From: Azonexus sp.
GTDB lineage: Bacteria > Pseudomonadota > Gammaproteobacteria > Burkholderiales > Rhodocyclaceae
DNA length: 64,000 nt
Reading direction: 5' to 3'
Assembly: GCA_031260295.1 (NCBI GenBank)
Contig: JAIRKE010000016.1
Coordinates: forward strand, 39,408 to 103,407
In this document: positions 40,979 to 49,664 of the stretch, in pieces
How positions within the stretch are numbered: the stretch's first letter is position 1
Layout: each line of letters opens with the position of its first letter
The notes under the pieces: generated by a model
What the model was told of the DNA's origin: nothing
Databases searched by the model: none
Seen by the model: only the letters and a program-made list of their open reading frames with translations
Made by a program: the position numbers and the translations under genes

Positions 40979-43026
40979 AGCTGGGTGACCAGCGCTCGCA
41001 GCTTGGCAGGGCGAACCGGCGTCGGCAGGGCATGGGTGCCGGGCGGCAGTTCCATGCCGCTGGCGCCGATGGCGATAACCGAGGCTTGTGGGCAGCAGCG
41101 CGTGACTTCCCCTATTCGTTCGGCCTCGGTGATGACGATGGCTTCGGCTGGCAGCCGATCGTGGGCCTGTTCCGCGCTGACCGTGTAATTCCAGCCTTCG
41201 AGCAACTTGCGGCAGGCGGTCAGGTTTTCCGAGTCGCCGAACAGGTAGACCGTGCCGGCCGATTGCGGCCGGACTAGCGGCAGTTCGCGCACGCTCGGAC
41301 GGTGCAGCGGGATCTGCAAGGCGAAGGTGGTGCCGGCGCCGGGGCGCGACAGCAGGCTGACCTGGACGCCGAGCACGCGCGCCAAGCGGTCGGTGATGGA
41401 CAGGCCGAGACCCAGCCCCTTGTTTGGCTCGCGCGCCGGATTGCCAACTTGATAGAACTCGGCAAAGATCGCTGCTTGGTGCTCCGGCGCGATGCCGACG
41501 CCGCTGTCGCGGACCTCGATGCGGATTTCCTCGCCGCGCAGGCGGGCGGCGACCAGAATGCGGCCGCCGCTCGGGGTGTAGCGCAGCGCGTTGGACATCA
41601 GGTTGCCGATCATGCGCTCGACCATGACCGGGTCGGAATCCAGCCAGCGCTTGGTGCGGCGGAAGTGCAGGGTCAGGTTGCGGTCCACGGCGGCCCGCCG
41701 GAAGGCGTTGTTGAGGCGTTCGAACAGGGGTTGCAGCGGGAAGCTGCGGATTTCCGGCTTGATTCCGGCGACATCGAGGCGGGAGATGTCGAGTAGCGAA
41801 TCGAGCAGTTCGCCGAGCAGAGCGGTCGAGGTCGCGATTTGCTCGGCCAGGCGCGGCAGATCATGTGCCGCGCCGCTGCGCGCCTGGCGCCGCAGGTCGG
41901 CGGCGAACAGCGACAGGGCATGCAGAGGTTGCCGCAAGTCGTGGCTGGCGGCGGCGAGGAAACGGCTCTTGGCACGGTTGGCGTGCTCGGCGGCCTCCTT
42001 TTGCCCAGCCAGTTCCTCGGTCGCCGCACGGACCCGTTCTTCGAGGTGTTCGTGGCTGGCCGCCAACTGTTTGGTCATCGCCGCCATGTCGCGTACCTGA
42101 CGCCGCACCATCAGGCCGCCGACCAGCAGCACCACGGTGATCAGGGCGCCGAGCGTGCCCAGTTCGAACAGGCGGCTGCGCCAGTTGTCTAGCAGGGTTG
42201 CTTCCGGGATGGCGGTGAGAATGCGCAGGTCGGCGAAGCCGGGCACCGGCGACACCGAGATGAGCAGGCCATTGCCGCGACTGGCGCCAGCTTGCGGCAC
42301 CTGCTCGCGCAATTTGCCGCCGAACAGCACGTCGGAGGCGGCGGCGCCGAGCAGCGGCGATTGGCGGCTGATGTCGGTCGGTCGGCAGGAACCGATGATC
42401 TGGCCGCGGGCGTTGATCAATACCGTTTCGAAATCGTCGGAAAGGCGGTTCGACCAGCAAAAATCCTGCAAGTAGGCCGGCTCGATCGAGGCGAAGGCGG
42501 CGCCGGCGAAATGACCGTCAGCATCGACGATGCGGCGGGTGATGGCATAGGTGTAGCGATTCGAGCTCTGGCCGACGAAAGGGCCGAAGGAGGCGGCGTC
42601 GCTGTCGCTTTCGAGGGTGGTGAAATACGGCCGGTCGCGGACGTTGACCTGCGGCGGCGGAAAATAGGTCGACATGAAGCGCAGGTTGCCGAGGCGGTCG
42701 AAGACGACCAGATCGCGCAACTGCGGCATCGTCCGCGAATGGCGCTTGGCGACGTATTCCCAACCCTGGCCGGGATCCCAGTCTGGCCAGTTGCGGTGGC
42801 TCAGCGACAGGTCGGAGGCCATCTCGCGCAGCAACATGTCGATGGCGTCGAAGGAGCGGGCCGTGTGCTCGGCCATCATGATGCTGAAATGCTGCACTCG
42901 CTGTTCGCCGGCTTCCAGGTCTCGCTGCCGCGACAGCACTAGGTCGACGAGGAACACCGCCAGCACCGTCAGGGTGCTGATCAGGGCGACGAGCAGGGCC
43001 AGGGCTTCCGGCTTGCGGCGCAGCAT
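40948..43026 (-). CDS. Sensor histidine kinase with C-terminal pseudo-receiver
   Basis: 692 aa. Two membrane helices (about 9-31 and 292-310) flank a periplasmic dCache-like sensor (NVRDRPYFTTLESDSDAASF, YTYAITRRIVDADG). Then a coiled coil, HisKA with the phosphoacceptor in AAASHDLRQPLHALSL (His near 364), HATPase (NLMSNALRYTPSGG, DSGVGIAPEH, GLGLGLSI), and a final roughly 100-residue domain from TVYLFGDSENL. This last part folds like a receiver by pattern but lacks the phosphoacceptor Asp (AIVITE) and the conserved Lys (HALPTPVRPAK). Likely works with the convergent response regulator. Confidence 0.9.
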   Translation of the reverse strand: MLRRKPEALALLVALISTLTVLAVFLVDLVLSRQRDLEAGEQRVQHFSIMMAEHTARSFDAIDMLLREMASDLSLSHRNWPDWDPGQGWEYVAKRHSRTMPQLRDLVVFDRLGNLRFMSTYFPPPQVNVRDRPYFTTLESDSDAASFGPFVGQSSNRYTYAITRRIVDADGHFAGAAFASIEPAYLQDFCWSNRLSDDFETVLINARGQIIGSCRPTDISRQSPLLGAAASDVLFGGKLREQVPQAGASRGNGLLISVSPVPGFADLRILTAIPEATLLDNWRSRLFELGTLGALITVVLLVGGLMVRRQVRDMAAMTKQLAASHEHLEERVRAATEELAGQKEAAEHANRAKSRFLAAASHDLRQPLHALSLFAADLRRQARSGAAHDLPRLAEQIATSTALLGELLDSLLDISRLDVAGIKPEIRSFPLQPLFERLNNAFRRAAVDRNLTLHFRRTKRWLDSDPVMVERMIGNLMSNALRYTPSGGRILVAARLRGEEIRIEVRDSGVGIAPEHQAAIFAEFYQVGNPAREPNKGLGLGLSITDRLARVLGVQVSLLSRPGAGTTFALQIPLHRPSVRELPLVRPQSAGTVYLFGDSENLTACRKLLEGWNYTVSAEQAHDRLPAEAIVITEAERIGEVTRCCPQASVIAIGASGMELPPGTHALPTPVRPAKLRALVTQLQKRLLKSMP

Positions 43027-43028
43027 GC

Positions 43029-43781
43029 TTACTGAATCCGGTAGCAGTACAGCGGCCGCGGTGGCGAACCGGGCACTTCGATCAATTCGCTCGGAGCGAC
43101 GCCGGGCACCGGAAAACTGTTACTGACGAACAGGCTGCCCGGCGTCATCTCGGCTTGCGCCTTTTGCCACAGCCGCTCCATCGGTGCCGGCGAGAGGAAG
43201 GCATAGACCAGATCCTGTCCGGTCAGCGGGGTCTGCCACAGGTCGCCCCAGCGCAACTGGAGATTGGGCCGGCCGACGCCGAGCAGGCGGCTCGCCAGCC
43301 AGGTCGCCGGCGCATTCTCGGTGCCGGTGAATTGCCGTTCCGGCCAAGCGTCGGTCAGCGGAATCAGCGTGCTGCCAAGGCCGGCGCCGAGGTCGAGGAT
43401 ACATCTGGCGTTCTCGCGCGCGATCAGCCGGTCGAGGGCGGCCACTGTCTGACGGTTGGATAGGTACAGCGGTATTTGGCCGGATAGCGCGCCGCGATAG
43501 ACCAGCAGCAGCAGGATGAAAGCGAGCAGGAACCAGCCGGGGTCGATCGCCAGGCGATAGGTGATCCACACCAACGGCATGAATCCGGCATGGATCAAGC
43601 GCCACCACCACGGTTGGCGGGTCAGCGTCGCGAACAGCAAGGCGATGCCACCGATGCTCAGGCTGGTTTCGCGCCAGGGCATGGCCTCTGCCTGCCAGCC
43701 GTAGTAAGGCCAGGCCAGCGAGAGAACGACAATGACGGCGGCCCCTTGCAGGGCGAGTTGGCGGAACGGCGTGGCGGACAT
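43029..43781 (-). CDS. Membrane-anchored class I SAM-dependent methyltransferase
   Basis: 250 aa. The N-terminal 95 residues hold two to three hydrophobic helices (LALQGAAVIVVLSLAWPYYG; GWFLLAFILLLLVYRGAL). The C-terminal Rossmann domain has motif I CILDLGAGLGSTLIPL, then FTGTENAP and LRWGDLWQTPL. Substrate unknown. The start lies on the same strand 2 bases upstream of the kinase gene start region, so it may be co-transcribed with the kinase. Confidence 0.75.
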   Translation of the reverse strand: MSATPFRQLALQGAAVIVVLSLAWPYYGWQAEAMPWRETSLSIGGIALLFATLTRQPWWWRLIHAGFMPLVWITYRLAIDPGWFLLAFILLLLVYRGALSGQIPLYLSNRQTVAALDRLIARENARCILDLGAGLGSTLIPLTDAWPERQFTGTENAPATWLASRLLGVGRPNLQLRWGDLWQTPLTGQDLVYAFLSPAPMERLWQKAQAEMTPGSLFVSNSFPVPGVAPSELIEVPGSPPRPLYCYRIQ

Positions 43782-43885
43782 GTCTGCGATTATGCTATTG
43801 GCGCTTCTTGCTTCCTGATACGGCAGTGCGGAGTGGACCCGCCAGGGAACATGTGCCGATCAGTGCGACGGGAATGCGGATGCGG

Positions 43886-45181
43886 TCACTGGAGAAAACG
43901 GGTGGCGTGATCGAGGTCGCTGTGCGTATGGCCTCGATACAGGGCGGTGACGAACTTGCGCCAGACCAAGTCCGGCTCGCCGATGCGGAAACCGCAGTAG
44001 TGGCGATCATCCTGGCTGGTTTCCTGGACCGCCTGGACGGTCAGGCGGGAGACTTCCTTGCTGCCGAGCTGGACGACGGCCGTTAGCCAGACGCCGGTCG
44101 GTACGATGCGGGCGGTGCGGGCGCGGAAGCCGTAGCGCGAGACTTCGCTGACCTCGATCGGGATGGCTTTGCCGGCCTGCTCGCCGATCAGCCGCGCCGG
44201 GCACTTGACCGAGAAACGGCGGTGTTGGCGGACATGGGTGCCAGTCGGATCCGGCGGCAGCGGCGGCAGCACGGCGTGGTATTCGGGCAGGTCGTAGATC
44301 AGGTGCAGCAAGGTCTTCTTGCGGTCGCTCAACTCGGCGAACACCCGAGTGCGCTGGTTGAAGAAATAGTCCACCAGGTCGGGCGTCAGTACTGGGTCGT
44401 TGGTGGTATAGAAGCGGCGGTGCGGTATCTGGATGTTGGGTAGCTGCGTTTCCTTGAAATAGTGATAAAGGTTGCGCCGGGGCGGCTTGCCGGCATAGGC
44501 CTTGCGCAGGATGTCCGGGGCGTGCTTGAGGTCGAGGGTGGCGCCGATGGCCGGAGCGCCATTCACGAAATCGTAGTTCTCGACGACGCTGGCGGTCAGC
44601 CGGCGGAAGTAGAGCAGCGACTCGTACATCTCGATATGCCGCGGATTGACGGCGATTACCAGGTGGCGGGTATCGAAGAAGGTGGTGCAGTACTCATACA
44701 TGAACTTCATCAGCGGGAACAGAATCGTCCCGCCGGTGCGCCGGAAACGCGGGTGTATTGCCAGCGCCGAGACTTCGGCGATGTTGCCTTCCTTGGCGCG
44801 AATGCCGCTGAGATCGAAGATGCGCTGCAACGGAAAACCGATGGCGCTCTCGCGAATCAACGACAGGGTGCCGACCACCTGATCGTCGAGCTTGGCACAT
44901 AGCGTGGTCGTCGTCGGCAGTGCGTGGTAAATGGTTACCCGCAACCCGGACGGGTCGGGGGTCATGAAACCGCTGGCGACGTAGGCGTCGTGCAGTAGCT
45001 CGAAGCAGGCCTCCAGTTCCTCGCGCGTCTCGGCGATTTTCAGCACCAGGCGCGGGTTCGGCGCCGGATCGCAATCGACGAAGGAACGGTAAACACGGTG
45101 CCGTCTTGCCTGTGGCAACATCGCAAATAATTTGCGTGCGCCCTGGTGGATGAAGAAGCGCAGGCGGGGCAGGGTCGGCAT
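43886..45181 (-). CDS. FeeM-like N-acyltransferase fused to a PilZ-like domain
   Basis: 431 aa. Residues about 45-215 look like the N-acyl amino acid synthase (FeeM) GNAT-type core: IAETREELEACFELLHDAYV, TLSLIRESAIGFPLQRIFDL, AEVSALAIHPRFRRTGGTI and VIAVNPRHIEMYESL. Residues about 319-415 match PilZ by position (HRRFSVKCPARL, EVSEVSRYGFRAR, HYCGFRI). The c-di-GMP motifs are altered: RxxxR reads R322-FSV-K326, and D/NxSxxG reads E346-VSRYG. FeeM proteins transfer acyl groups from acyl-ACP to amino acids; relatives occur in exosortase/PEP-CTERM genomes. Stands alone; substrate unknown. Confidence 0.75.
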   Translation of the reverse strand: MPTLPRLRFFIHQGARKLFAMLPQARRHRVYRSFVDCDPAPNPRLVLKIAETREELEACFELLHDAYVASGFMTPDPSGLRVTIYHALPTTTTLCAKLDDQVVGTLSLIRESAIGFPLQRIFDLSGIRAKEGNIAEVSALAIHPRFRRTGGTILFPLMKFMYEYCTTFFDTRHLVIAVNPRHIEMYESLLYFRRLTASVVENYDFVNGAPAIGATLDLKHAPDILRKAYAGKPPRRNLYHYFKETQLPNIQIPHRRFYTTNDPVLTPDLVDYFFNQRTRVFAELSDRKKTLLHLIYDLPEYHAVLPPLPPDPTGTHVRQHRRFSVKCPARLIGEQAGKAIPIEVSEVSRYGFRARTARIVPTGVWLTAVVQLGSKEVSRLTVQAVQETSQDDRHYCGFRIGEPDLVWRKFVTALYRGHTHSDLDHATRFLQ

Positions 45182-45312
45182 CAGAGTCCGTCAATAGGTG
45201 ACCGGTGGTCAATCATATCAGCTTGTTGTTGACCACGGTTTTGCCTGAATCAAACCGCCACCGCCGCCTGTGGGCGACAATGCGAACCCGTTCGTCCATT
45301 TTTCCACTCGCC

Positions 45313-45972
45313 ATGATGAAGCCGACCGTTTCCCTCTTCGCCACGCTGTTTGCCGTTGCTGTCCAGGCCGCCACCCCAACCCCGCCGGCCGCTCCGCCGG
45401 CGGCCCCGGCGCCCGACAACACGCCCCGCCTGGCCTATGGTTTCCTGATGAAGCATGAGGAAAAGCTGGTCTTCTCCCCTTGTCGCGACCGTACCTACAT
45501 GCTGGTCGAGGATGTTTCGGCCGACCGCCAGGTCGGTCGTGGCCTGGAAATGGCCGGCCTGGCCGATGGCCGCAAGCTCTATGTCGAATTGTTCGGGGTG
45601 GTTGAAGGCAACAACACGCTATTACGCGCCAGCGAACTGAATCTGGCGCTGGCCGACGGCCGTTGTCAAAAACCGGGCGGCAGCGACGAGGCCTGGCTGG
45701 CCAGCGGTAACGAGCCGGGCTGGGCGCTGGCGGCCGGTGGCGAAAAAGTCACGCTGCAGCGCCAGGGCGCGCCCGAAGTGAATCTGCCTTACCGCGTCTT
45801 CACGCGCCAAGGCGAGGTCGCGCAATTCAGCGGCGAGGGGCCGGGCGCTCGCCTCGATGTGCGTTTCGAGCGCAAGCTGTGCCGCGACAGCCGGGGCGAC
45901 ACGGTATTTGGCTGGACAGCTACTGTCCAAGTCGACGGGCAGACCTTGCAGGGCTGCGCTTGGCAGCGTTGA
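45313..45972 (+). CDS. Exported COG3650-like protein
   Basis: 219 aa. Signal peptide (KPTVSLFATLFAVAVQAATP), Pro/Ala linker, then two beta-rich parts. The second contains WLASGNEPGWALAAGGEKVT; the GNEPxW signature is typical of small periplasmic COG3650/MliC-neighbouring families. Five Cys residues occur in the mature part. Two adjacent ATG codons (45313, 45316) are possible starts. Function unknown. Confidence 0.6.
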   Translation: MMKPTVSLFATLFAVAVQAATPTPPAAPPAAPAPDNTPRLAYGFLMKHEEKLVFSPCRDRTYMLVEDVSADRQVGRGLEMAGLADGRKLYVELFGVVEGNNTLLRASELNLALADGRCQKPGGSDEAWLASGNEPGWALAAGGEKVTLQRQGAPEVNLPYRVFTRQGEVAQFSGEGPGARLDVRFERKLCRDSRGDTVFGWTATVQVDGQTLQGCAWQR

Positions 45973-45978
45973 GCGACG

Positions 45979-46995
45979 CTAGTTTGCCGCGAAGCTGAAG
46001 GCGTCGGCGAAGAACTCTTCTTCCGGCAGAGCGCAGCGGCTGGTGAAATCGGCCTTGGCTGCGGCGATCATCGCCGGCGCGCCGCAGACGTAGACCTGGT
46101 GGCCCGACAGATCGGGAAAGTCGGCCATGACCGCGTGGTGAACCAGGCCAGTGCGGCCGTTCCAGGCATCATCGGCGGCCGGTTCCGAGAGCACCGGCAC
46201 ATAGCGGATGCGCGGATGGCTGGCCGCCCATTGTTGCGGCAGCGCGTCCTGGTACAGATCCGCGCGTGCCCGGGCGCCCCAATAGATGATCATCGGCCGT
46301 GGGCATGCCTCGGCGATGGCATGCTCGACGATAGCCTTGACCGGCGCGAAGCCGGTGCCGCCGGCGAGCAGGATGACCGGTTTGGGCGAATCCTCCCGCA
46401 GGTGAAAACTGCCGTGCGGGCCGTTGAAGCGCAGGATGTCGCGGACCTTCAGGGTAGTGAACACTTGCTCGGTGAAGGCGCCGCCGGGGATGTGGCGAAT
46501 GTGCAGTTGCAGCAGGGCATTGTCGTGCGGCGCGTTGGCCAGCGAGAAGCTGCGCTTGCGCCCGTCCTTGAGCAGGATGTCGATGTACTGGCCGGCGAGG
46601 AACTGCAAGCGTTCGCTGGCCGGCAGGCGCAGGTGCAGTTCCATCACGTCCGGGGCCAGGCGCTCCAGTTTTTCGATGCGCGCCGGCAGAGTTTTGACCG
46701 GAATGGTGCCGGCCGGGGCGATCTGCTTGCACTCGATGACCAGATCCGAGCAAGCCATGGCGCAGCAAAACAGGGCCAGGCCGGCGGCTTTCTCCTCATC
46801 GTTGAGGCAGTGCGGCTGGGCGCGACCGTGGTCGACGACGCCTGCCAGCACCTTGCCCTTGCAAGCACCGCAAACGCCGTCCTTGCAACCGTGCGGCAAG
46901 CTCAGGCTGTGGCGTAGCGCGGCGTCGAGCAGGCTTTCGTCGGCTTCGGCGGCGAACTGGCGGCCGCTCGGCTGGGCAGTGATCTGGTAGCTCAT
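45979..46995 (-). CDS. 2Fe-2S/FAD oxidoreductase (CDP-6-deoxy-delta-3,4-glucoseen reductase-like)
   Basis: 338 aa from ATG 46995 (ribosome site GGGGAACCG). N-terminal plant-type ferredoxin domain with CKDGVCGACKGK and a later Cys pair (LFCCAMACSD), then the ferredoxin-NADP reductase module: FAD site GRKRSFSLANAPHD, NAD site ILLAGGTGFAPVKAIVEHA, and VYVCGAPAMI near the end. The class transfers electrons from NAD(P)H to an oxygenase or dehydrase partner; none adjoins, so the name is by family only. Divergent from an SDR gene. Confidence 0.88.
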   Translation of the reverse strand: MSYQITAQPSGRQFAAEADESLLDAALRHSLSLPHGCKDGVCGACKGKVLAGVVDHGRAQPHCLNDEEKAAGLALFCCAMACSDLVIECKQIAPAGTIPVKTLPARIEKLERLAPDVMELHLRLPASERLQFLAGQYIDILLKDGRKRSFSLANAPHDNALLQLHIRHIPGGAFTEQVFTTLKVRDILRFNGPHGSFHLREDSPKPVILLAGGTGFAPVKAIVEHAIAEACPRPMIIYWGARARADLYQDALPQQWAASHPRIRYVPVLSEPAADDAWNGRTGLVHHAVMADFPDLSGHQVYVCGAPAMIAAAKADFTSRCALPEEEFFADAFSFAAN

Positions 46996-47028
46996 CGGTT
47001 CCCCTTGGTCGTCGGCTACAATGCCGGC

Positions 47029-47931
47029 GTGCAAAAAATCCTGATTGTCGGCAGCGGCGACATTGCCCGCCGCGTTTTTTCCCGCTTTTTCTCCCGCTTC
47101 GCTGGCCATTACCGCGCCTATGCCCTGCTGCGCGAACCGGATCAGGCAGCATGGTGGCGGGCGGCCGGGGCGATTCCGCTATTCGGCGATCTCGACGACC
47201 GGGCCAGCCTGCGCCGCCTGGCCGGTCTGGCCGATCGGGTCCTGCATCTGGCGCCGCCGCCCGGCACGGGCCACCGGGATACGCGAACCCGCAATCTGCT
47301 GGCGGCTCTGGGCGCGGGCGGCAGTCTACCACGGCAACTGATCTACATCGGCACGACCGGGGTTTACGGCGATTGCGCCGGGGTGCTGATCGACGAAACC
47401 CGCCCTTGCCGACCGCAAAGCGAGCGCGCCGCGCGCCGCGTCGATGCCGAGCGCCGCCTGCGCGATTGGGGCCGGCGGCGCGGCGTGCGTGTCAGCATCC
47501 TGCGCGCCCCCGGCATTTACGCCGCCGACCGGCTGCCGCTCGAACGCCTGCGCCAAGGGCTGCCGGCCCTGCTCGCCGCCGAGGATGCCTGGAGCAACCA
47601 CCTCCACGCCGACGACCTGGCTGCCGCCTGCGTCGCGGCGTTGCGCCGCGGGCGGGCCAACCGGGTGGTCAACATAGTCGACGATTCGCGCTTGCGCATG
47701 GCCGATTATTTCGACCGCGTGGCCGACGCCTTCGCCTTGCCGCGCCCACGGCGCTTGAGTTGGGACGAGGCGGCGACGCGGCTGTCGCCGCTGCAACTGT
47801 CCTTCATGCGCGAATCGCGGCAGATCGGCAATCACCGCCTGAAACAAGAACTGAAACTGCGCCTCGCCTATCCGACCGTCGAAGTCGGCATCGCCGAGGC
47901 CGCCGCTGGGAAAAACACATGCTCATCGTAA
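47029..47931 (+). CDS. NAD(P)-binding SDR-type protein (YeeZ-like)
   Basis: 300 aa from GTG 47029. Rossmann motif ILIVGSGDIARRVFSRF at the N-terminus, LHLAPPPGTG, LIYIGTTGVYGDCAG (tyrosine in the extended-SDR position), and VSILRAPGIYAADRLPL. The usual YxxxK Lys is not obvious (RRVDAERRLRDW follows), as in YeeZ-type atypical SDRs. Substrate unknown. The end overlaps the start of the hemJ-like gene by about 13 bases. Confidence 0.8.
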   Translation: MQKILIVGSGDIARRVFSRFFSRFAGHYRAYALLREPDQAAWWRAAGAIPLFGDLDDRASLRRLAGLADRVLHLAPPPGTGHRDTRTRNLLAALGAGGSLPRQLIYIGTTGVYGDCAGVLIDETRPCRPQSERAARRVDAERRLRDWGRRRGVRVSILRAPGIYAADRLPLERLRQGLPALLAAEDAWSNHLHADDLAAACVAALRRGRANRVVNIVDDSRLRMADYFDRVADAFALPRPRRLSWDEAATRLSPLQLSFMRESRQIGNHRLKQELKLRLAYPTVEVGIAEAAAGKNTCSS

Positions 47932-48335
47932 AAGCTCTGCATATCTGGATGGTCATTTCATGGTTCGCCGGCCTGTTCTACCTGCCGCGCATTTATGTCA
48001 ATCTGGCGATGGTGTCGGCTGACAGCGTTGCCGAGCGCGACCGGCTGCTGCTGATGGCCGGCAAGCTGTACAAATTCATGACGCCGCTCGGCATTCTGGC
48101 GGTATTGACCGGCCTCTGGCTGTGGTTGGGCTTCGGTTTTGGCGGCGGCTGGCTGCATGTCAAGATCGCGCTGGTCGCCGTGCTGTTGGTCTATCACTGG
48201 CACTGCGGGCGTCTGCTGAAGGATTTTCGCGCCGGCGGCAATCGTTACTCGCATGTCTGGTTCCGCTTCTACAACGAACTGCCGGTGATCGTGCTGCTGG
48301 CTGTGCTGTTCCTCGTCGTACTCAAACCCTTCTGA
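47919..48335 (+). CDS. hemJ: HemJ/CopD-like membrane protein
   Basis: 138 aa with four membrane helices. The N-terminus VKALHIWMVISWFAGLFYLP carries the conserved His and the WxAGLFYLPR signature of HemJ protoporphyrinogen oxidase (UPF0093), which also belongs to the CopD superfamily; KFMTPLGILAVLTGLWLW and HVKIALVAVLLVYHW follow, with the conserved Lys and His. Length is normal for HemJ. If correct it oxidises protoporphyrinogen IX in heme synthesis. Overlaps the SDR gene and is followed by an RNA methyltransferase within 2 bases. Confidence 0.75.
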   Translation: MLIVKALHIWMVISWFAGLFYLPRIYVNLAMVSADSVAERDRLLLMAGKLYKFMTPLGILAVLTGLWLWLGFGFGGGWLHVKIALVAVLLVYHWHCGRLLKDFRAGGNRYSHVWFRFYNELPVIVLLAVLFLVVLKPF

Positions 48336-48337
48336 CC

Positions 48338-49480
48338 ATGAACCAATACTTCGCCATCTGCCCGCGCGGCCTGGAAAATCTGCTGCTCGAAGAACTGCGC
48401 GCCGTCGGCGCGGAGGATTTGCGCGCCACCCACGGCGGCGTCCTGTTTGCCGGCGATTGGAGCGTCTGCTACCGCGCCAATCTGGAATCAAGGCTGGCGA
48501 CGCGCATTCTCTGGCACATCGTCAAGGGGCCGTATGCCAAGGAGGAGGACATCTACCGCCTGGCCTTGCGCCAGTTGTGGCCCAATCATTTCGCTGTGAC
48601 GCGGACATTGCGGGTGGTGACGACGGCGATCAAGTGCCCGCTGAAATCGCTCGATTATGTGACCTTGCGCGTCAAGGACGCCGTTTGCGACCGCTTCCGC
48701 GAGGATTGCGGCGAGCGGCCCAATATCGACACCCGCCACCCGGATGTCAGCGTGCATGTTTTTTTGAGCGAGAACGAATGCACGCTGTATCTCGACACCT
48801 CCGGCCAGCCGCTGTGGCAGCGCGGTTTCCGTAAAGCCAGCGTGGATGCGCCGTTGAAGGAGAATCTGGCGGCCGGCATCCTGAAAATGACCGGTTGGCA
48901 GCCGGGCCAGCCGCTGATCGACCCGATGTGCGGCAGCGGCACCTTTTTGCTCGAAGCGGTGCAAATGGCGCTGGACCGGGCGCCCGGCCTCGATCGGGGC
49001 TTCGCCTTCGAGCTGTTGAAGAGGTTCGAGGCGCTGACCTGGGCCAGTATCCGCGCCGCCGCCGAGGCCCGCGCCAAGCCCGCCGCGCCGCTTGATATTC
49101 GCGGCGTCGACATCGACGAACGCGCCGTTCGCGCTACCCGGCGCAACCTGCAGGAAGCCGGCTTCGGCGGCATCGCTACGGTCGATCATGGCGACCTGCT
49201 GGAAATCCAGCCGTTGAACGAACAAGGCGTCCTGCTCGCCAACCCGCCTTACGGCGAACGCATTGGCGAGCAGGACGAACTGGCCGCCTTCTACCCGCTG
49301 CTCGGTAGCGCGCTGAAACGCCATTGGGCCGGCTGGAACTGCTTTTTCTTCACCGCCGACCTGCGCCTGCCCAAGCTGCTCGGTTTGAAGCCCAGCCGCA
49401 AGACGCCGTTGTTCAACGGCCCGCTCGAATGCCGCCTGTTCGAGATTCGCATGGTTGCCGGCAGCAACCGGCGGCACTGA
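48338..49480 (+). CDS. THUMP-domain class I RNA methyltransferase (RlmL N-terminal-like)
   Basis: 380 aa from ATG 48338. Residues about 1-160 form the ferredoxin-like/THUMP RNA-binding region (YFAICPRGLENLLLEELRA). The Rossmann methyltransferase follows with LIDPMCGSGTFLLEAVQMA, IRGVDIDERAVRATRRNL and the catalytic LLANPPYGERIG. This corresponds to the m2G2445 23S rRNA methyltransferase half of E. coli RlmL; the C-terminal RlmK half is absent, as is usual outside gammaproteobacteria. Confidence 0.9.
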   Translation: MNQYFAICPRGLENLLLEELRAVGAEDLRATHGGVLFAGDWSVCYRANLESRLATRILWHIVKGPYAKEEDIYRLALRQLWPNHFAVTRTLRVVTTAIKCPLKSLDYVTLRVKDAVCDRFREDCGERPNIDTRHPDVSVHVFLSENECTLYLDTSGQPLWQRGFRKASVDAPLKENLAAGILKMTGWQPGQPLIDPMCGSGTFLLEAVQMALDRAPGLDRGFAFELLKRFEALTWASIRAAAEARAKPAAPLDIRGVDIDERAVRATRRNLQEAGFGGIATVDHGDLLEIQPLNEQGVLLANPPYGERIGEQDELAAFYPLLGSALKRHWAGWNCFFFTADLRLPKLLGLKPSRKTPLFNGPLECRLFEIRMVAGSNRRH

Positions 49481-49664
49481 GCTAGCCCGAGGTATACGGA
49501 ACCTCGCTACAACGTTATTCGCGTTCTTTGTCTCACTCACCCTGCCATGAATGGCGGGGCTTGCGCTTGATCCGTGGTCATGATTTGATCCCGGTCAGCC
49601 AAAGCCGCCGGGCAGTGTGCGAGTATCTTCATTTTCCCCAAGAAAATAACCGAGGAGAACCCGA

